A stretch of 64,000 nucleotides of DNA from Urophycis tenuis (taxonomy: Eukaryota; Chordata; Actinopteri; Gadiformes; Phycidae), in NCBI GenBank assembly GCA_036785325.1, contig JAXIVH010000033.1, positions 3,593,548-3,657,547 on the forward strand, given 5' to 3'. Below, in pieces: positions 19,343 through 32,864 of the stretch; within the stretch, counting starts at the first letter, position 1, and each line of letters starts with the position of its first letter. The notes beneath the pieces are model-generated. The model saw only the letters and a list, made by a program, of their open reading frames with translations. It ran no database searches and had not been told where the DNA came from. The translations under genes and the position numbers were made by a program.

Positions 19343-19654
19343 CCATAGGGAAATTATGTGGTTACCATCCAAAACCCAGAGGGTAGGATTCTCAATGCAT
19401 ATGAAATTCTCTGATTATCGTCTTGTATTCTTTGTATGTTTTTCTGTAGTCTTCTTATAGTGTTTTAAGATTAATTCCCTATTGCTTGTGCTTTGTTATT
19501 TGGTAAGTAACTTGAACCTGTCTAATAAAGTGTTATTCTAAGCTGAATATTCTAGTCCAACCAAATTTGAGTCCAAATAGAACCGTGAGATGTTCTGCTA
19601 TGGACATCATTATACAGCGAGTAGTATTTCCTGTGACAGTAGAAATAGCTTGTC
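19343..19654. other. non-coding, no recognised feature
   Basis: This is AT-rich flank after the hAT target duplication. Nothing I can assign. Confidence 0.4.
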
Positions 19655-20110
19655 GATGAGAACCGTAGTAGAACGAGTGGACACATAGGCTGGTAATCGT
19701 GTTCACTCGGGTCTACCCAGTCTCATTGATGGCTACGAGGGATAATTATAAGCCACCTAGGACTCGGTAGACAAATGATAGTACTCTACGTAAGATCCGG
19801 CAGGGGGTGAAGGGAACCTATGATCCGGCCCCTACCTAAGATCCAGTAGGGGCCGCCGGGGGGGAGACTGATGTTCACTCATGTTCATCCTGTCTCATTC
19901 AGGACTGATAAGGACAATTATAAATAATCCACCTTGGACTTGGCAGATGATGAAGTGGAGAGCCGTGGTAGGATGAGTTAACCCGTAAGATGATAATCAT
20001 GTTCACTTGTGTTAATCCGGTCTCGTGGATGGCTGCTACAGTTAATTATGAGGAATCACCCTAAAACTCGCTAAACAAATGATAGTGGTCTACCTAAAAT
20101 CTGTTCGAGG
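19655..20110 (+). repeat. three diverged tandem units of about 150-170 bp
   Basis: Blocks such as 'gttcactcgggtctacccagtctcattgatggctac', 'gttcactcatgttcatcctgtctcattcaggactg' and 'gttcacttgtgttaatccggtctcgtggatggctg' recur in order. Each is followed by an 'aattataa(a)' block, a 'cacc' block and a '(c)aaatgatag' block. The units are clearly related but diverged. I do not know the family. Confidence 0.6.
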
Positions 20111-20224
20111 ATGAAGGTGCATGGTATTCATCTATGTGGGGAGGATCAAAGGATCGGGAAGGACATTTCAATTCTATACAATCATCCAGGGTTAGCCTGC
20201 CCCATGAGGGAAACTGGTCATATT

Positions 20225-20322
20225 TAATGTTTTAACGGCACACAACGATTGTGTGCCAATAAATTGAGAAAAATCAAGGTTTGTTTATTGTTTCATCATA
20301 AGAGGCCTTCCTCTTATGATAA
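20225..20322. other. two short hairpins, the first followed by AATAAA
   Basis: ggcacacaa-cga-ttgtgtgcc (about 20237-20257) is followed at once by aataaa. ATCATAAGAGG and its complement form a second stem at about 20294-20320. The arrangement resembles a transcript end, but no gene is attached. Confidence 0.45.
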
Positions 20323-20364
20323 AACAACTCCCTTTCCGCCCTTGGTTGGGAATTTGACGAATTC

Positions 20365-20660
20365 AACAGTTGGGTCTATATAACATGCAGTATGTTATTG
20401 TTGGGTCCATATAACATGCAGTGTCTGCAGTGCATGTTATTGTTGATCTTGCAGAAGGCCTGAGGGCCAAACATCGTCTGAATGCTATTTGTTTTAATGT
20501 TTTAATGACCTCAACACACAGCCTTTACTCAGTTCTGTGTGTGTGTGTGTGTACCTTTCTGATTACCTGCCCGTAAAGGGTATAACAAGAGAGATAAGGA
20601 AAAAACATGAGAGGAATCCAACACAGCAAGACGAATCATTGAAGGGGAACTGAACCAACT
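20365..20660 (-). repeat. dispersed repeat family, copy C (inverted)
   Basis: Read on the minus strand this follows copies A and B block by block: ttcaatgattcgtcttg, (AC)n, ACTGAGTA..GGCTG, TTTGGCCCTCAGGCCTT and the ATGTTATATAGACCC minirepeats. It lies on the far side of the transposon nest and directly before the NLR gene. Confidence 0.7.
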
Positions 20661-20689
20661 GGTTGGTTCACAACATCATTTCCTTGTTA

Positions 20690-20743
20690 CAAAGTCGGAC
20701 GGTTTGGTGTTTCTCAGTTCATTACAGCAGGAAGAAGACTCAG
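20690..20743 (+). other. candidate 5' untranslated exon of the NLR gene
   Basis: A stretch with caaagtcggacggtttggtg ends in a good donor, CTCAG|GTACAG, at 20743. It resembles the non-coding first exon of fish NLR genes by position and ending, but this is inference. Confidence 0.35.
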
Positions 20744-21130
20744 GTACAGTAGTCAGCTCTGATTTGTGAATTATCATCAATATGTTTCTCATATGTGATA
20801 TCAATAGATTTGTTGCTATAATGCATATGGTTAAAAACTTAAATGAGTTACGTAAGTAACTAAATGTAAATGACTAAATGTAAATGTTTAAACTGTAGCA
20901 TACTTCAAATCAGACACTGGTTTATGAAAAAATTGGTTCATATTATTGATTATTATTAACTAACAATTTAGCGAATTCCTTATCCAAAGTGACAGGCAGT
21001 AAATACTGATACAGATAATTAAGGAGCAGGTAGGGGTTAGACAGTACAGACAGTACAGAGACAGGTAATTAACGAGCAGGTAGGGGTTAGACCGGGGTTA
21101 GATAGGTCATTTAGGAGCAGGTAGGGGTTC

Positions 21131-22370
21131 AATCAATATATACTTTATTGTCCCCGAAGGGACATTTGTCTTGGACTCCAAGTGCTGGGGCAAGCTGTCA
21201 CCATAGCTAAAAAGATAAAAGATAAAAAGGTAAAAGTAAAGTGAAGTTGCATATTTGCGCAATGTAGACAAGCACATAGACACATAGACAACACAGCTGC
21301 ACAGCAACAAGCAAATGCAATGCTACCTGTGAAATACATATTACAAAATAAAAAAGATACATACATGTAAAAAAATACACATATTGCACATTCCCAGAAG
21401 TTTCCATACAAGGTACACTAGCCAGAACAGAAAATCAACTGGGAATCTTATTGATTATTTTAATGGCGGTCGGGACAAACGAGTATTTAAAGCTGATAAG
21501 TTTACATATGGGGACTCTGTATCATTTGCCAGATGGTAACAGTTGGTATTCTGAAATAAGGATGTGGGCGGGATCGGATAATGCTCTCTGTGCCAGTCTG
21601 AGGACAGACTCTTCGTAGATACGCTGCAGAGAGGAGTTTTCAGTCCTCCCTACAACCTTCATTGCTGTCTGGACCAGACGATTAAGTTTAGGGACAGAGA
21701 GATTGCCGTACCCCGCAAACATGCCAAACCTAATAAGGCTTTCCAACACAGCCTGATAAAACAAAAAACATAAGCTTCTGGTCAACCCCGAAGACCTGAG
21801 TCTGTGTAGAAAGTATGGTCTTTGCTGAAGGCGAGAGGACAACATCTCAACTTGGACTTCCCAGTTAAACAGACAATCCAAGTGAACGCCCAGATATCTG
21901 TAAGAACTGACCTGATTGATTGTTTGATCATGGATTAAAAGCTGGGAGTGGTCACCAACTAACTTGGGGTCAACCCACACCTCTTCTGTTTTATTAATAT
22001 TAATAATGAGGTGATGGTCGACGCACCACTGAATAAAAGACTGAACCTCATTGAAATATGACAGGTCTGCATCTTTGTACAGCAGGCTGAGAATCGCTGT
22101 ATCGTCAGAGAATTTGAAAACATAATTCCCAGGATATCTGCTGATACAGTCATTTGTGTAAATAGTGAAGAGGACAGGTGAACTGACACAGCCTTGGGGT
22201 GCCCCAGTGCTGATAACTTTTGGTTTAGACAGTACAGAGACAGGTTATTAAGGAGCAGGTAGAGTTTATGGGGCACCTTGCTGCCTACAGGATAGACTGC
22301 ATTGGGGATCAAACCATTTAGCTGGGAGTTAATTGCCTGCTTTACGTTAAAATCTATCAATTACTTTTTC
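21131..22370 (-). mobile_element. Rex1-like LINE fragment, reversed
   Basis: The minus strand at 21980-21522 encodes a C-terminal RT segment (VWVDPKLVGDHSQLLIHDQ, YRYLGVHLD, RLQQRPYFLHRLRSSGL) in typical Rex1/Babar style. The 22360-21959 part is the preceding RT region in broken frames. The 3' end with tttattgtccccgaaggga lies at about 21131. The fragment is 5'-truncated and frameshifted, in the first intron of the NLR gene. Confidence 0.8.
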
Positions 22371-22970
22371 CTCTGATTTACAATTTGTTCTCAATCACAA
22401 GGATACTTGTGTAACTTTAAAGGTCCTTATGATGCAACGTACAGTTGATATATTTGTATAATTATGATTATGATTATTATTAGCAAAGAAAACAGCCATC
22501 TTGGATTGTGAAGATGTTTAAACGTCATCTTGTATTTAATCTTGTTCTCTATGGGCTTGCATCACAGATCTGGTTGTGATGATATATGATACGAGAAAGC
22601 CCATATATGGTCGTGCCTTCAGAGCGGTTTAACCAGCACAAAGAACAGTAGGTATGATATCCACATGGGGAACTTGATCTTCATCACACACATGTGAAGC
22701 CCTTCTGTGTGGAATGATAAGTCATTATTAAATAGTTATTAGAAACATCTTGGCAGAATCTCTACATCTTTCCCCTCATTGAGAATGAGATGGTCTATGA
22801 ATCGGCATCTGGGAAAGACCACCCTGCCTCTAATCCAGAGGGAACAGAGACAGTCAATAGCCCCTGTGAACGACAATAGGCTGGTTATATGAATGCTGAG
22901 AATAAACAAATACCGAATGGCTGGAGATACAACATGTAGTTGTGTTTGTCTCCAGCTCTCCAGTCTAACT
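22371..22970. other. non-coding, presumed NLR intron or 5' untranslated sequence
   Basis: No repeat or gene recognised. The last 60 bases probably form the 5' untranslated part of the first coding exon. Confidence 0.4.
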
Positions 22971-25900
22971 ATGAATGAGGAGAGAGAGGAGGGGGGTCCT
23001 ACCTCTAAAACCTCTTTGTCTGGGGAACATGGCCGCCAGAGCAAAGCTAAAAGGTAAGAGGATGATCTCTCACTGTCTGTGACTTTTGTCCATCTCAGAG
23101 CTCAGCAGTGATACATCATGACACCGTCATTACTCTGAGCAAAACCTGTGTGTGTGTGTTGTGTTGAAGCCCAGAGCAGCAGGAGAGAGCAGATGCTCCT
23201 GGACCCAGCTCTGTCTCCATGAAGAGTGACCGCTCTATGGGTCTACCTGTTCACTTTAAAGATGGAAATCAGTCTACTGAGAAGAGGTAAGGATTTATCA
23301 GAGATAATAAAAAAAAATAGAGCAGGGTCCAGCAGGAGAGAGCAAACTCCCCTGGATCCAGCTGTTTCTACACAGAGATTGATGACTATGGATCTTCTAT
23401 TTAACTTTAAAAATGGAAATCAGTCTATTGCGTAAGGATTTATCGGACGTTATAAAGATACTTGAACTATTTAAAGTAAAACCTGGCCGGTGCTGAGGGT
23501 GGACAGAGAGAGGGCCGTGATGGTCTCAGGGGAGAGGGAGAGTTAGGTGGGGTCGGCGGAACGGTGGAACTGGAGGCCGTGGCGGCGGAGAATGTGGCCG
23601 AGGGGAAGGATACACAGGAGGAAGAGGAGGGGACCATCACTGAACCCTGGGGGACACCGTGTGAGACTGAGGACCTGGAGGATGGACAGTTATTTCTGGA
23701 GATATATTGTCTGTGGGAGAGGAAGGACCTGAACCAGGAGAGGGCGGGGCTGAATATGCCAATGGAGGACTGGAGCTGCGTGATGAGGGTAGAGCGATGG
23801 GTGGTGTCAAAGGTCAGGGAGCCGGAGTCAGCGGGAGGAGTATGTCGTTGGTTCCTTTATGGAGGGCATTCTCAATGAAGCCTGATGGAAATGGTTCATG
23901 GATGGTATTGGAGTCCCTGTGGTTCTGATTTTCAGTGGTGCCAAAAGTACACACATTCGTCACTCAAGTAGAAGTATAGATACTGGTGTTTAAAAGGCTC
24001 TGGTAAAAGTGGAAGTATTGACTCAACAGAAGTACAGGCTGAAACATACTTAAAGTATAAAAGTAGAAAGTAATCCTACAAAGAAAAAGAAACATTAAAA
24101 GTGTTGGAAATAACCGTATTTAGGTTAGAGCAATTGTTGATCATAGTCAATAAGGTCAGGACAGTTGGATTGGAGGAGCGGAGGGTTTTATTACAGAATG
24201 TAATACAGTTCTCGGATGGCAATGACAGGACACACGTTCAGCCTAACGCGTGTCCTGTCCGGTGCGGTTCCTCTTTTTCAACGAATGCTGGCATTCTTTG
24301 AGTATTTGAAGTAAGGAGAATTAACAGATAGTGACAGAAGACAGCAACTGGCATCACACAATAGGCAGATAACGTGTTCCTTTGATAATACAGTATATGG
24401 TGGGGTCAGGGTGACATGCCCTGGGACTTGTCACCTCATAGAATCCTATGAAACTATAGTTGACAAGAAGTGAGAAACCAGTTGTTAGAAAGGCGTCAGA
24501 GTGACACTCGCACTGATAGCCACACGATAAGGGGTTCAATAATACACAAGAAATACCCAGACTCCAACAAAGGCTAGACTAGTTGGACCTTGTATCATTG
24601 ACAAAACTGTAAGCAATAGAAACTTAAAGTGATGGTTCGGAGTAAAATTCACCCTGAGGTAATTTCCACCAATAATCCAGCCAAATACCCCCTCAGATGC
24701 ATTTTTAGCGACGGTCAATATTGGTCAAGTTTAGGGGTATAAGCTGAATGGCTTAGTACTGGAGTGAATGGTACAGTGTGTATATCTTGTAAATTACCCC
24801 ACTAATAATGCATGGATTGTTACCTAACTTCTGTAGTAGTACATATAGGGTCTGTACTCACAAAATGAGGCATTTGAAAGTTTGTAAGTATACCAGGAGT
24901 TTATTTAAAAGAGCACTTTCCTGATAACTTCAACTCTCTGCTGCTAACGCTACCGCTGCGTCGACGTCACTTCCGTCTTTCCGAAAAAGACAGAAGTGCA
25001 ACTCTGGACCCTTCAGTAGGCAACTGCTAGCACCAAGGCATGGCTTCACAAGCAAGCAAAGTCAAAGCCATAGCAAACATTGTAAATCGACCAATATTAG
25101 CCTACTCTAAGAAATTAATTCATATAATAATAACAAAGAATACAGCTTACCTCTACATGTTTTTCAAATTGGACAGCTAGTTCTTGAAAGCCAAAAGTAT
25201 TGGTTCTTGGGTTTGTTTGCAGCCCATTCACCACAAGTAGTTTTTGCTCCCAATGATTTCGAACAATTCTTTGAGGTCGGGCCAGGGATGTGGAAGGTTA
25301 TGTTGGTCACCATCGCCACCAACGTTCACGCCTGTGCTTCCAGATCCTTCAGACATTTTGCCAGAGATGCCCTTGTCAACCAAATCTCTTTCTAACATTT
25401 TGTTGTAATGTAATGTAAGTTAAAGTAATCCAAGATCGTTGTCAGGAAAGGAGGTTTGAGATGGGTAGCTGTCAGGGTGTTGGGATCCAGACCGGGTATC
25501 TTCAGTAAGGGAGTGATGGTGGTGAGTTTAAGGGAAGACGCGATGAGGCCAAAGATCAGGTGGTGGTGGGGCCCAGGGTGCAGGTGGAGGACTTCACAGT
25601 TGTTATTATGAGAGCTGGTCAGCAGTGGGGATTTCAGTGAATGAGGTGGATTTGTGGCTTGGGTGTTCTGGTTCTGGCATTGAGTTCTGGTTGTTGATTG
25701 GTTCAAAATATTGTGTGTGTATTCCGCAGACAACCCCAGGATAGGTCAATGGTTACCAGTGCTCCGTCTGCACAGCAGCATCAAACAGAGCTGATCAAGG
25801 TGTGTAAATGTTCAACAAGACATTTGAGTTTAGCTCTACATGAACAGTAAAAAGCATATCTTGTGTTGCAAATAGTCTCCACGCTTCCCTCTTTAGACTA

Positions 25901-28900
25901 GCGGGACGTGAATCTAGGACAGATGCTTCTGATGTCCTCAGTTACTTCAGAGTAAAGTTCTCCTTGATGTTTGTTCTGTTCCAGAGGGCTGAGGAGAATG
26001 CACACGCTTTTCTAGACAAGGAGCTGAAAAAGCTCTGGAGGGTACTCTTTCCACATCACCCACAATGCTCAGAGAGTCAGAGGGAGGAGGAGGAGCTGGA
26101 TGGTAAGAAAGAGGAGCAGAGGAGGCGTGCCATAGACGGAGTGGTAGACATCACAAAGCTCTGCCTGATGGAGATGAACCAGGAGGAACTGGCCGAAGCA
26201 CTATGGGGCGGTAAGAGACTCTTATTTTGGAGACAGAAAAAATAATTTTCTTTAAATCAGAGAAGAGATACTTATTTTTTAATCTGAAGCAGTAATGTGG
26301 GGGTATGAGGTTAAATGGTTTGATCCAGATATGTTGGGTTATTGTGGGGGTATCAGGTTAAATGGTTTCATCCAGATGTGAAGGGCTATTGTGGCTCTAT
26401 CTGGTTAAAGAATGTTAAACAATATACTGCAGTTAAAGAGCAGAATAAATCAATGAAAGAGATGTAACACTATCTTATTACATCAGCAGAGCAAATCACT
26501 TTCAACAGTTTTATGATCATTATTACTATCTTTAAACCATAAACATTGCTGTGGAAATGTCAAATACTCCTGAAAAACTCCTGAAAACCCAATATATAAT
26601 ATTGTAGCCATTACACGCAGTCCTTGTTATGACCAGCTTCTCTCTCCACAAGTAATTAAACCACTAAAGTTGAAGTTGTTAATTTAACAGGAAGTATTGA
26701 CATGTTTCCACTGATGTCACCATCCACTAACTGATGTCTTCTGTTGTTTTCTCATTTAGAATCTGCTGCTGTCCAGTGCCAACATGAAATCAAGACTCGT
26801 CTGAAGAAGACGTTCAGCTGTGTGTTTCAGGGAATCCCTAAAGCAGGACAGAAAAAAAACCTGAAAGACTTCTACACAGAGCTCATCATCACAGAGAGAA
26901 GCGGTGGAGAGGTCAACAAGGAACATGAGGTCAGACTGATTGAAACTGCTTCCAGGAAACCAGCCAAGGAGGAAACAGCAATCAAATGTGAAGACATCTT
27001 TAAACCCTTACATGGACAAGATCATCCAATCAGAACCACAATGACAACCGGAGTGGCTGGCATTGGTAAAACTGTCTTAACACAAAAGTTCACTCTGGAC
27101 TGGGCTGAAGACAAAGCCAACCACAACATGCACTTCACATTTCTCTTCCCTTTCAGAGAGCTGAATTTACTGAAAGGGAAAGAGTTTAGCTTGGTGCAAC
27201 TTCTTCATCACTTCTTTATTGAAACCAAAAAAGCAGGAATCTGCAGATTCGACCGGTTCCAAGTTGTCCTCATCTTGGATGGTCTGGATGAGTGTCGACT
27301 TCCTCTGGACTTCCAGAACAACCAGATCTGGACTGATGTTACAGAGCCGACCTCGGTGGACGTGCTGCTGACAAACCTCATCAGAGGTGCCCTGCTGCCC
27401 TCCGCTCACATCTGGATAACCACACGCCCTGGAGCAGCCGATCAGATCCCTGCTGAGTGTGTGGACATGGTGACAGAGGTGAGAGGGTTCACTGACCCAC
27501 AGAAGGAGGAGTACTTCAGGATGAGATTCAGTGACGAGACACAGTTCAGCACAATCCTCACCCACATCAAGAAATCACGAAGCCTCCACATCATGTGTCA
27601 CATCCCAGTCTTCTGTTGGATCTGTGCTACAGTTCTGGAGGATTTCTCCAAATCCCAGAGAGAAGAGATGCCCAACACCATGACTCAGATGTACCTGTTC
27701 TTTCTGAGGGTTCAGTTCATACAGGCAGACAGAAAGTATAATCGGAGAGCTGAAACTGATCCACACTGGAGTTCAGAGAGCAGAAAGATAATTGGCTCCC
27801 TGGGAAAACTTGCTTTTAACCAGCTGGAGAAAGGCAACCTGATCTTCTGCAAAGCAGAACTGCCAGAGTGTGACATTGATTTCAGAGAAGCCTCAGTGTC
27901 CTCAGGAGTGTTCACCCAGAGCTGTAGAGAGGACTGTGGGCTATACCAGGAAAATGTGTACTGCTTCATCCATCTGAGCATCCAGGAGTTTCTGGCTGCC
28001 CTTTATGTCTTTCTGTCCTTCAGCAAAACTGGTACCAATTTGCTTTCAGAGGAACAACCAACTTCTAGGGCAGAAGAAGAAGACGAAAAACTCTTCCCCC
28101 TCTACCAGAGTGCTGTGGACAAGGCCTTACAGAGTCAGAATGGACACCTGGACTTGTTCCTCCGCTTCCTCCTGGGCCTCTCTCTGGAGACCAATCAGAT
28201 TCTCCTTGGAGGTCTAATGGGACAGACAAGACGTTGCTCACAGACCAATCACAGAACAGTCCGTTACATCAAGGAGAAGCTGAGTGGAGATCTCTCTTCA
28301 GAGAGATGCATCAATCTCTTCTACTGTCTGAATGAGCTGAACGACCATACTCTAGTGAAGGAGATCCAACAGTACCTGACATCAGGAAGTCTCACTGGAG
28401 AATCTCTCTCCCCAGCTCAGTGGTCAGCTCTGGTCTTCATCTTACTGTCAACAGAAGAGCAGCTGGACGTGTTTGACCTAAAGAAATACTCTGCTTCAGA
28501 GGAGGGTCTTCTGAGGCTGCTGCCAGTGGTCAAAGCCTCCAAAACATCTCTGTAGGTTCACTAATAACATATATCACAATACATAATAACACAATGTGTT
28601 GTTATATTAGCCTATCAAACCTATCATCAACATATACATAATACATAATAATCATACAGGATTTCAACACAATTTCTTCATTAGAGTAAGTAAAAGTTAT
28701 GTTCTTTCAAGCACATTTACTAAGATGATTTACTTTATACAAAACATTTATTCCCAAATATAAATATGGTACAGGAAAATTTTGTTAAATTGTCTAAGCA
28801 GGTTGAAGAGACAAACTTATAAAAGCTCATTCAAAATTGTTTATAAAAGCTAAATACACCTGTATTGAACTATATAGCTATAGGTATAACAACTTTATTT

Positions 28901-31422
28901 TAGGATGTTTAATGTTGGCCACATTTATAATTTTAAATTAATTATTAATAATAGTTGATTACTATTGTAAAATGTTGTTCAGAACTCTTAGCTATAAGGA
29001 CACTATTTGGGTTGTAACCAGTAGCAGGGGTTAAAGTTTTCCGTTGCTATGACGGAAATCCGTCAACTCGGCCCTCATAAGGTCCTGTGGTCCCACCAGA
29101 AAGGCAGTGAGAAAAAAATATATATATAAAAAATAAACATTTCGAGAGCCTTTAAAAATTCCTACAGTAGTACAGACCATGAATGCAACACTCCACATAT
29201 TCTAGCAACATTCAACCCATAAGTCTGTGCGTTTTTGTTGACAGAAGTGGTAGCTCTAGTTGTTGCCGGTAGTAGAAAACTATGTCTTTCTCAAAGCAGA
29301 AACATACAATTGAAAATGGAAACCATCTGTTTAACCCCGCCTGGAAGGATAAATATTTATTTATGTTACCACCATGTTTAAATGCCAAACCGATGTGTTT
29401 AATTTGTAATGAGTGTGACGCGGTTCTGAAAGATTACAGCGTGCGGAGGCACCACGTTGAGAAACACCCGACTTTCTGCGCAAACTTTCCCGAAGGATCT
29501 CAGGAGAGGGACCCAACTAAATTTGGCCCAACTAAATTTGTAATTAAATAGCCCTGCTATAGGCTATAACATCGATATGATTTACAACAATACTTCACCT
29601 ATCAGCAGTGTTTGTATTAAGCATTTGTTTGTGAATCATTCCTTGTGCCTTATTTCGTAAGCTGTTTGATCAGCTGTTTGATCAAATGTTAATTTGGACA
29701 GCAGCACCCATTTCAAACACTCTTTCAATGTATCATATTGTATCTTTTGTTAATATCTAAAGGTCCAGCTTCAGCAGTTATTAAACTGTTATTAGTTATT
29801 ATATTGTCATTGTAAAAGAGTAATTAAAAGCAATTTGTTCAAATCTTTTCATGAATGCAAAACCTACTTTTTGTAATCCTCATATGATTTAAAAAACAGT
29901 TCCTAACATGTTCCTGTTTATTTTTGTGAAGGCTGAATCACTGTAAGCTGTCAGAGAGATGTTGTGAAGCTCTGGCCTCAGTTCTCAGCTCCACCTCCTC
30001 TAGTTTGAGAGAGCTGGACCTGAGCACCAATGATCTGCAGGATTCAGGAGTGAAGCTGCTCTCTGCTGGATTGGGGAATCCACACTGTACACTGGAAACT
30101 CTCAGGTCAGTTTGACTCAATGTGCAAACTGACACCACAAGGTTCCCTATCAGAAGACATTTAACAGATTGACTTAAGAGCTCGTATTTAATCTAATTTA
30201 TTGTTTATTGTGTATTGACTTTAGCCAGGCTCTTACTGCACATCTATCCCCTGTACTGCTGGTCACTGTGAATTTCTCCTAAGGGGGGGGGAATTTCTCC
30301 TAAGGGGGATTAATAAAGGAATATATTATCTTATCTTATCTTCCATAAAGTTAACAGGTTTAAATTTATTGACAGAAATAACTCAACATACAATATGTGT
30401 TGCCATGGGAAGGTATGTAATGTATAAACATAGATGTATGTTGAATTCTTAGTTTTTGATGATTTAATAAGTTGTATGTTGTGTTACATTCTCTTATCCA
30501 GCATCATGTAGCCAGACAGTAAGGTGGAGTTTAGAGTTGTTGCTTATTAAGATTTAATAACACCATCTTCTTCTGAGAATTTCACTATGTTTAGTTGAAT
30601 AGTTTCACCTCTTTCTGACTTGTCACCCTGAAATGTACAATAGGTAACACATACTGTACTAAATCATAGTGCAGAAGTATTTCAAGACAGATCCCACATG
30701 AGCTGGGTTATAATTTGCAAAAAAATAATACATTTCAAACATAGACATTTGCTGATCAACTTACAGTGTAGGACTTGTTGTCGCTTGTCATTTTCAAGAT
30801 AGAATAATTGCGCTGGTCTCAAAATATAATATTGCGTCCAGCTAGTTTTGTGCTTGTGTTTGTTCAGTGTCTTCAAGCTAGCAACCCGCGTCTGCTTCAA
30901 CTTTGAGGAGTAAGGGGCTGGGACAACTCTCAAATGTTAATTTGGACAGCAGCACCCATTTCAAACACTCTTTCAATGTATCATATTGTATCTTTTGTTA
31001 ATATCTAAAGGTCCAGCTTCAGCAGTTATTAAACTGTTATTAGTTATTATATTGTCATTGTAAAAGAGTAATTAAAAGCAATTTGTTCAAATCTTTTCAT
31101 GAATGCAAAACCTACTTTTTGTAATCCTCATATGATTTAAAAAACAGTTCCTTACATGTTCCTGTTTATTTTTGTGAAGGCTGAATGGCTGTAAGCTGTC
31201 AGAGAGATGTTGTGAAGCTCTGGCCTCAGTTCTCAGCTCCACCTCCTCTAGTTTGAGAGAGCTGGACCTGAGCACCAATGATCTGCAGGATTCAGGAGTG
31301 AAGCTGCTCTCTGCTGGACTGGGGAGTCCACACTGTACAGTGGAAACTCTCAGGTCAGTTTGAATCAATGCGCAAACAGTGACAACACAAGTTCAAGTTA
31401 CAAAATGTGTGTGTATGTGTGT

Positions 31423-31478
<56 letters not shown>

Positions 31479-32805
31479 GCTGTCTGGCTGCCTGGTCACA
31501 CAGAAGGGCTGTGCTTCTCTGGCCTCAGCTCTGAGCTCCAACCCCTCCCATCTGAGAGATCTGGACCTGAGCTACAATCACCTAGGAGACTCAGAAGTTA
31601 CATTGCTGTCTGCTGGACTGGAGGATCCTTGCTGGAGACTGGACACTCTGAGGTATGGACAGGATAGCTCACCGCTCAGTGGCAATGTCTCCTACAAGGA
31701 TTCAACCAGCTGCTAGAGGAAGTGGTTTCAAAACGCAGCTGGAATTCATGTTGTGTAGACAGTAATGAAAGAGCAGATGATGAAGCTGAATGTTTCCATA
31801 TTTAAAGACAACATGCTGCCCTCACTGTGTTTAGAATAGAATATAATAGAATCTTTATTGTCATTGTAAAACAGTATAAAAATACGGTGGCACAACGAAA
31901 TTGAGGCACAGCTCTCCCTTTAGTGCAAAAAGATAAATATTAAATAATAAATAACTAAAACAAGGCACATATCAACATACCAACAAAGTATATACAAATA
32001 CTATATACAAATTAGAAATTAGGACTGTGATGAAACAGTGGGAAATCAAGCGTATGATACAGTGGGAAATCAAACGTATAAAAGAAATATTGCACTTTTG
32101 TTTTTGAAAAAGAAAAAAAAAAAAAAAGCTTACTGCACATGTTCTTTCACATGTTTACCCCCCAGTGTGGAGCACGGTGGAGTGGGGAGGCTGAAACCAG
32201 CTCTAAAGAAATGTAAGTGTCTGTTTAGTTGGATTCATCACAACACACACTAGCTATTGACACTATCAACATAGTAGGGGACATCCTGGATTCTTTCAGA
32301 TCCTACTGGGAATGAAGATGGTTGACATAACATATTTTACGTATATTCAACAATCACAATCAATCTTGCTTGTGTAACATCCGATAGTTATTATTATTAA
32401 TATTATTATAGCATCATTGACTAATTATTATTATTTGTAGCATTGCTATTGATATTGTTAAACATGATCATATCATAATCATGATGCCGACATTATTATG
32501 TGTATTTTCTATTAGAAAAAATGTGATTGTGATAGAATGTTAATGTGATAGAAAAATGTGATTTTATTATTATGAATTATATTATTATCATTGTTCTTAT
32601 TTTGCTTTTCATCACAATTCTTTTGAATAATTATTTCATTTAGTTTTAATCATGATTATACTTTATTTATTAGTATCATATGAGACATAATAACATCATA
32701 ATCATGCTACTACTAACATTATTTTGTCATTATTATTGTTAGATATTCATTCACTATCTGTGGATACCTATTGTTTAGGGTTTAGGTATTATTCTTTTTA
32801 CATTT

Positions 32806-32864
<59 letters not shown>

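Noticed and set aside
24101..24301. 66-codon frame in the NLR intron
   Set aside because: No domain, no splice context, surrounded by MITE-like sequence.
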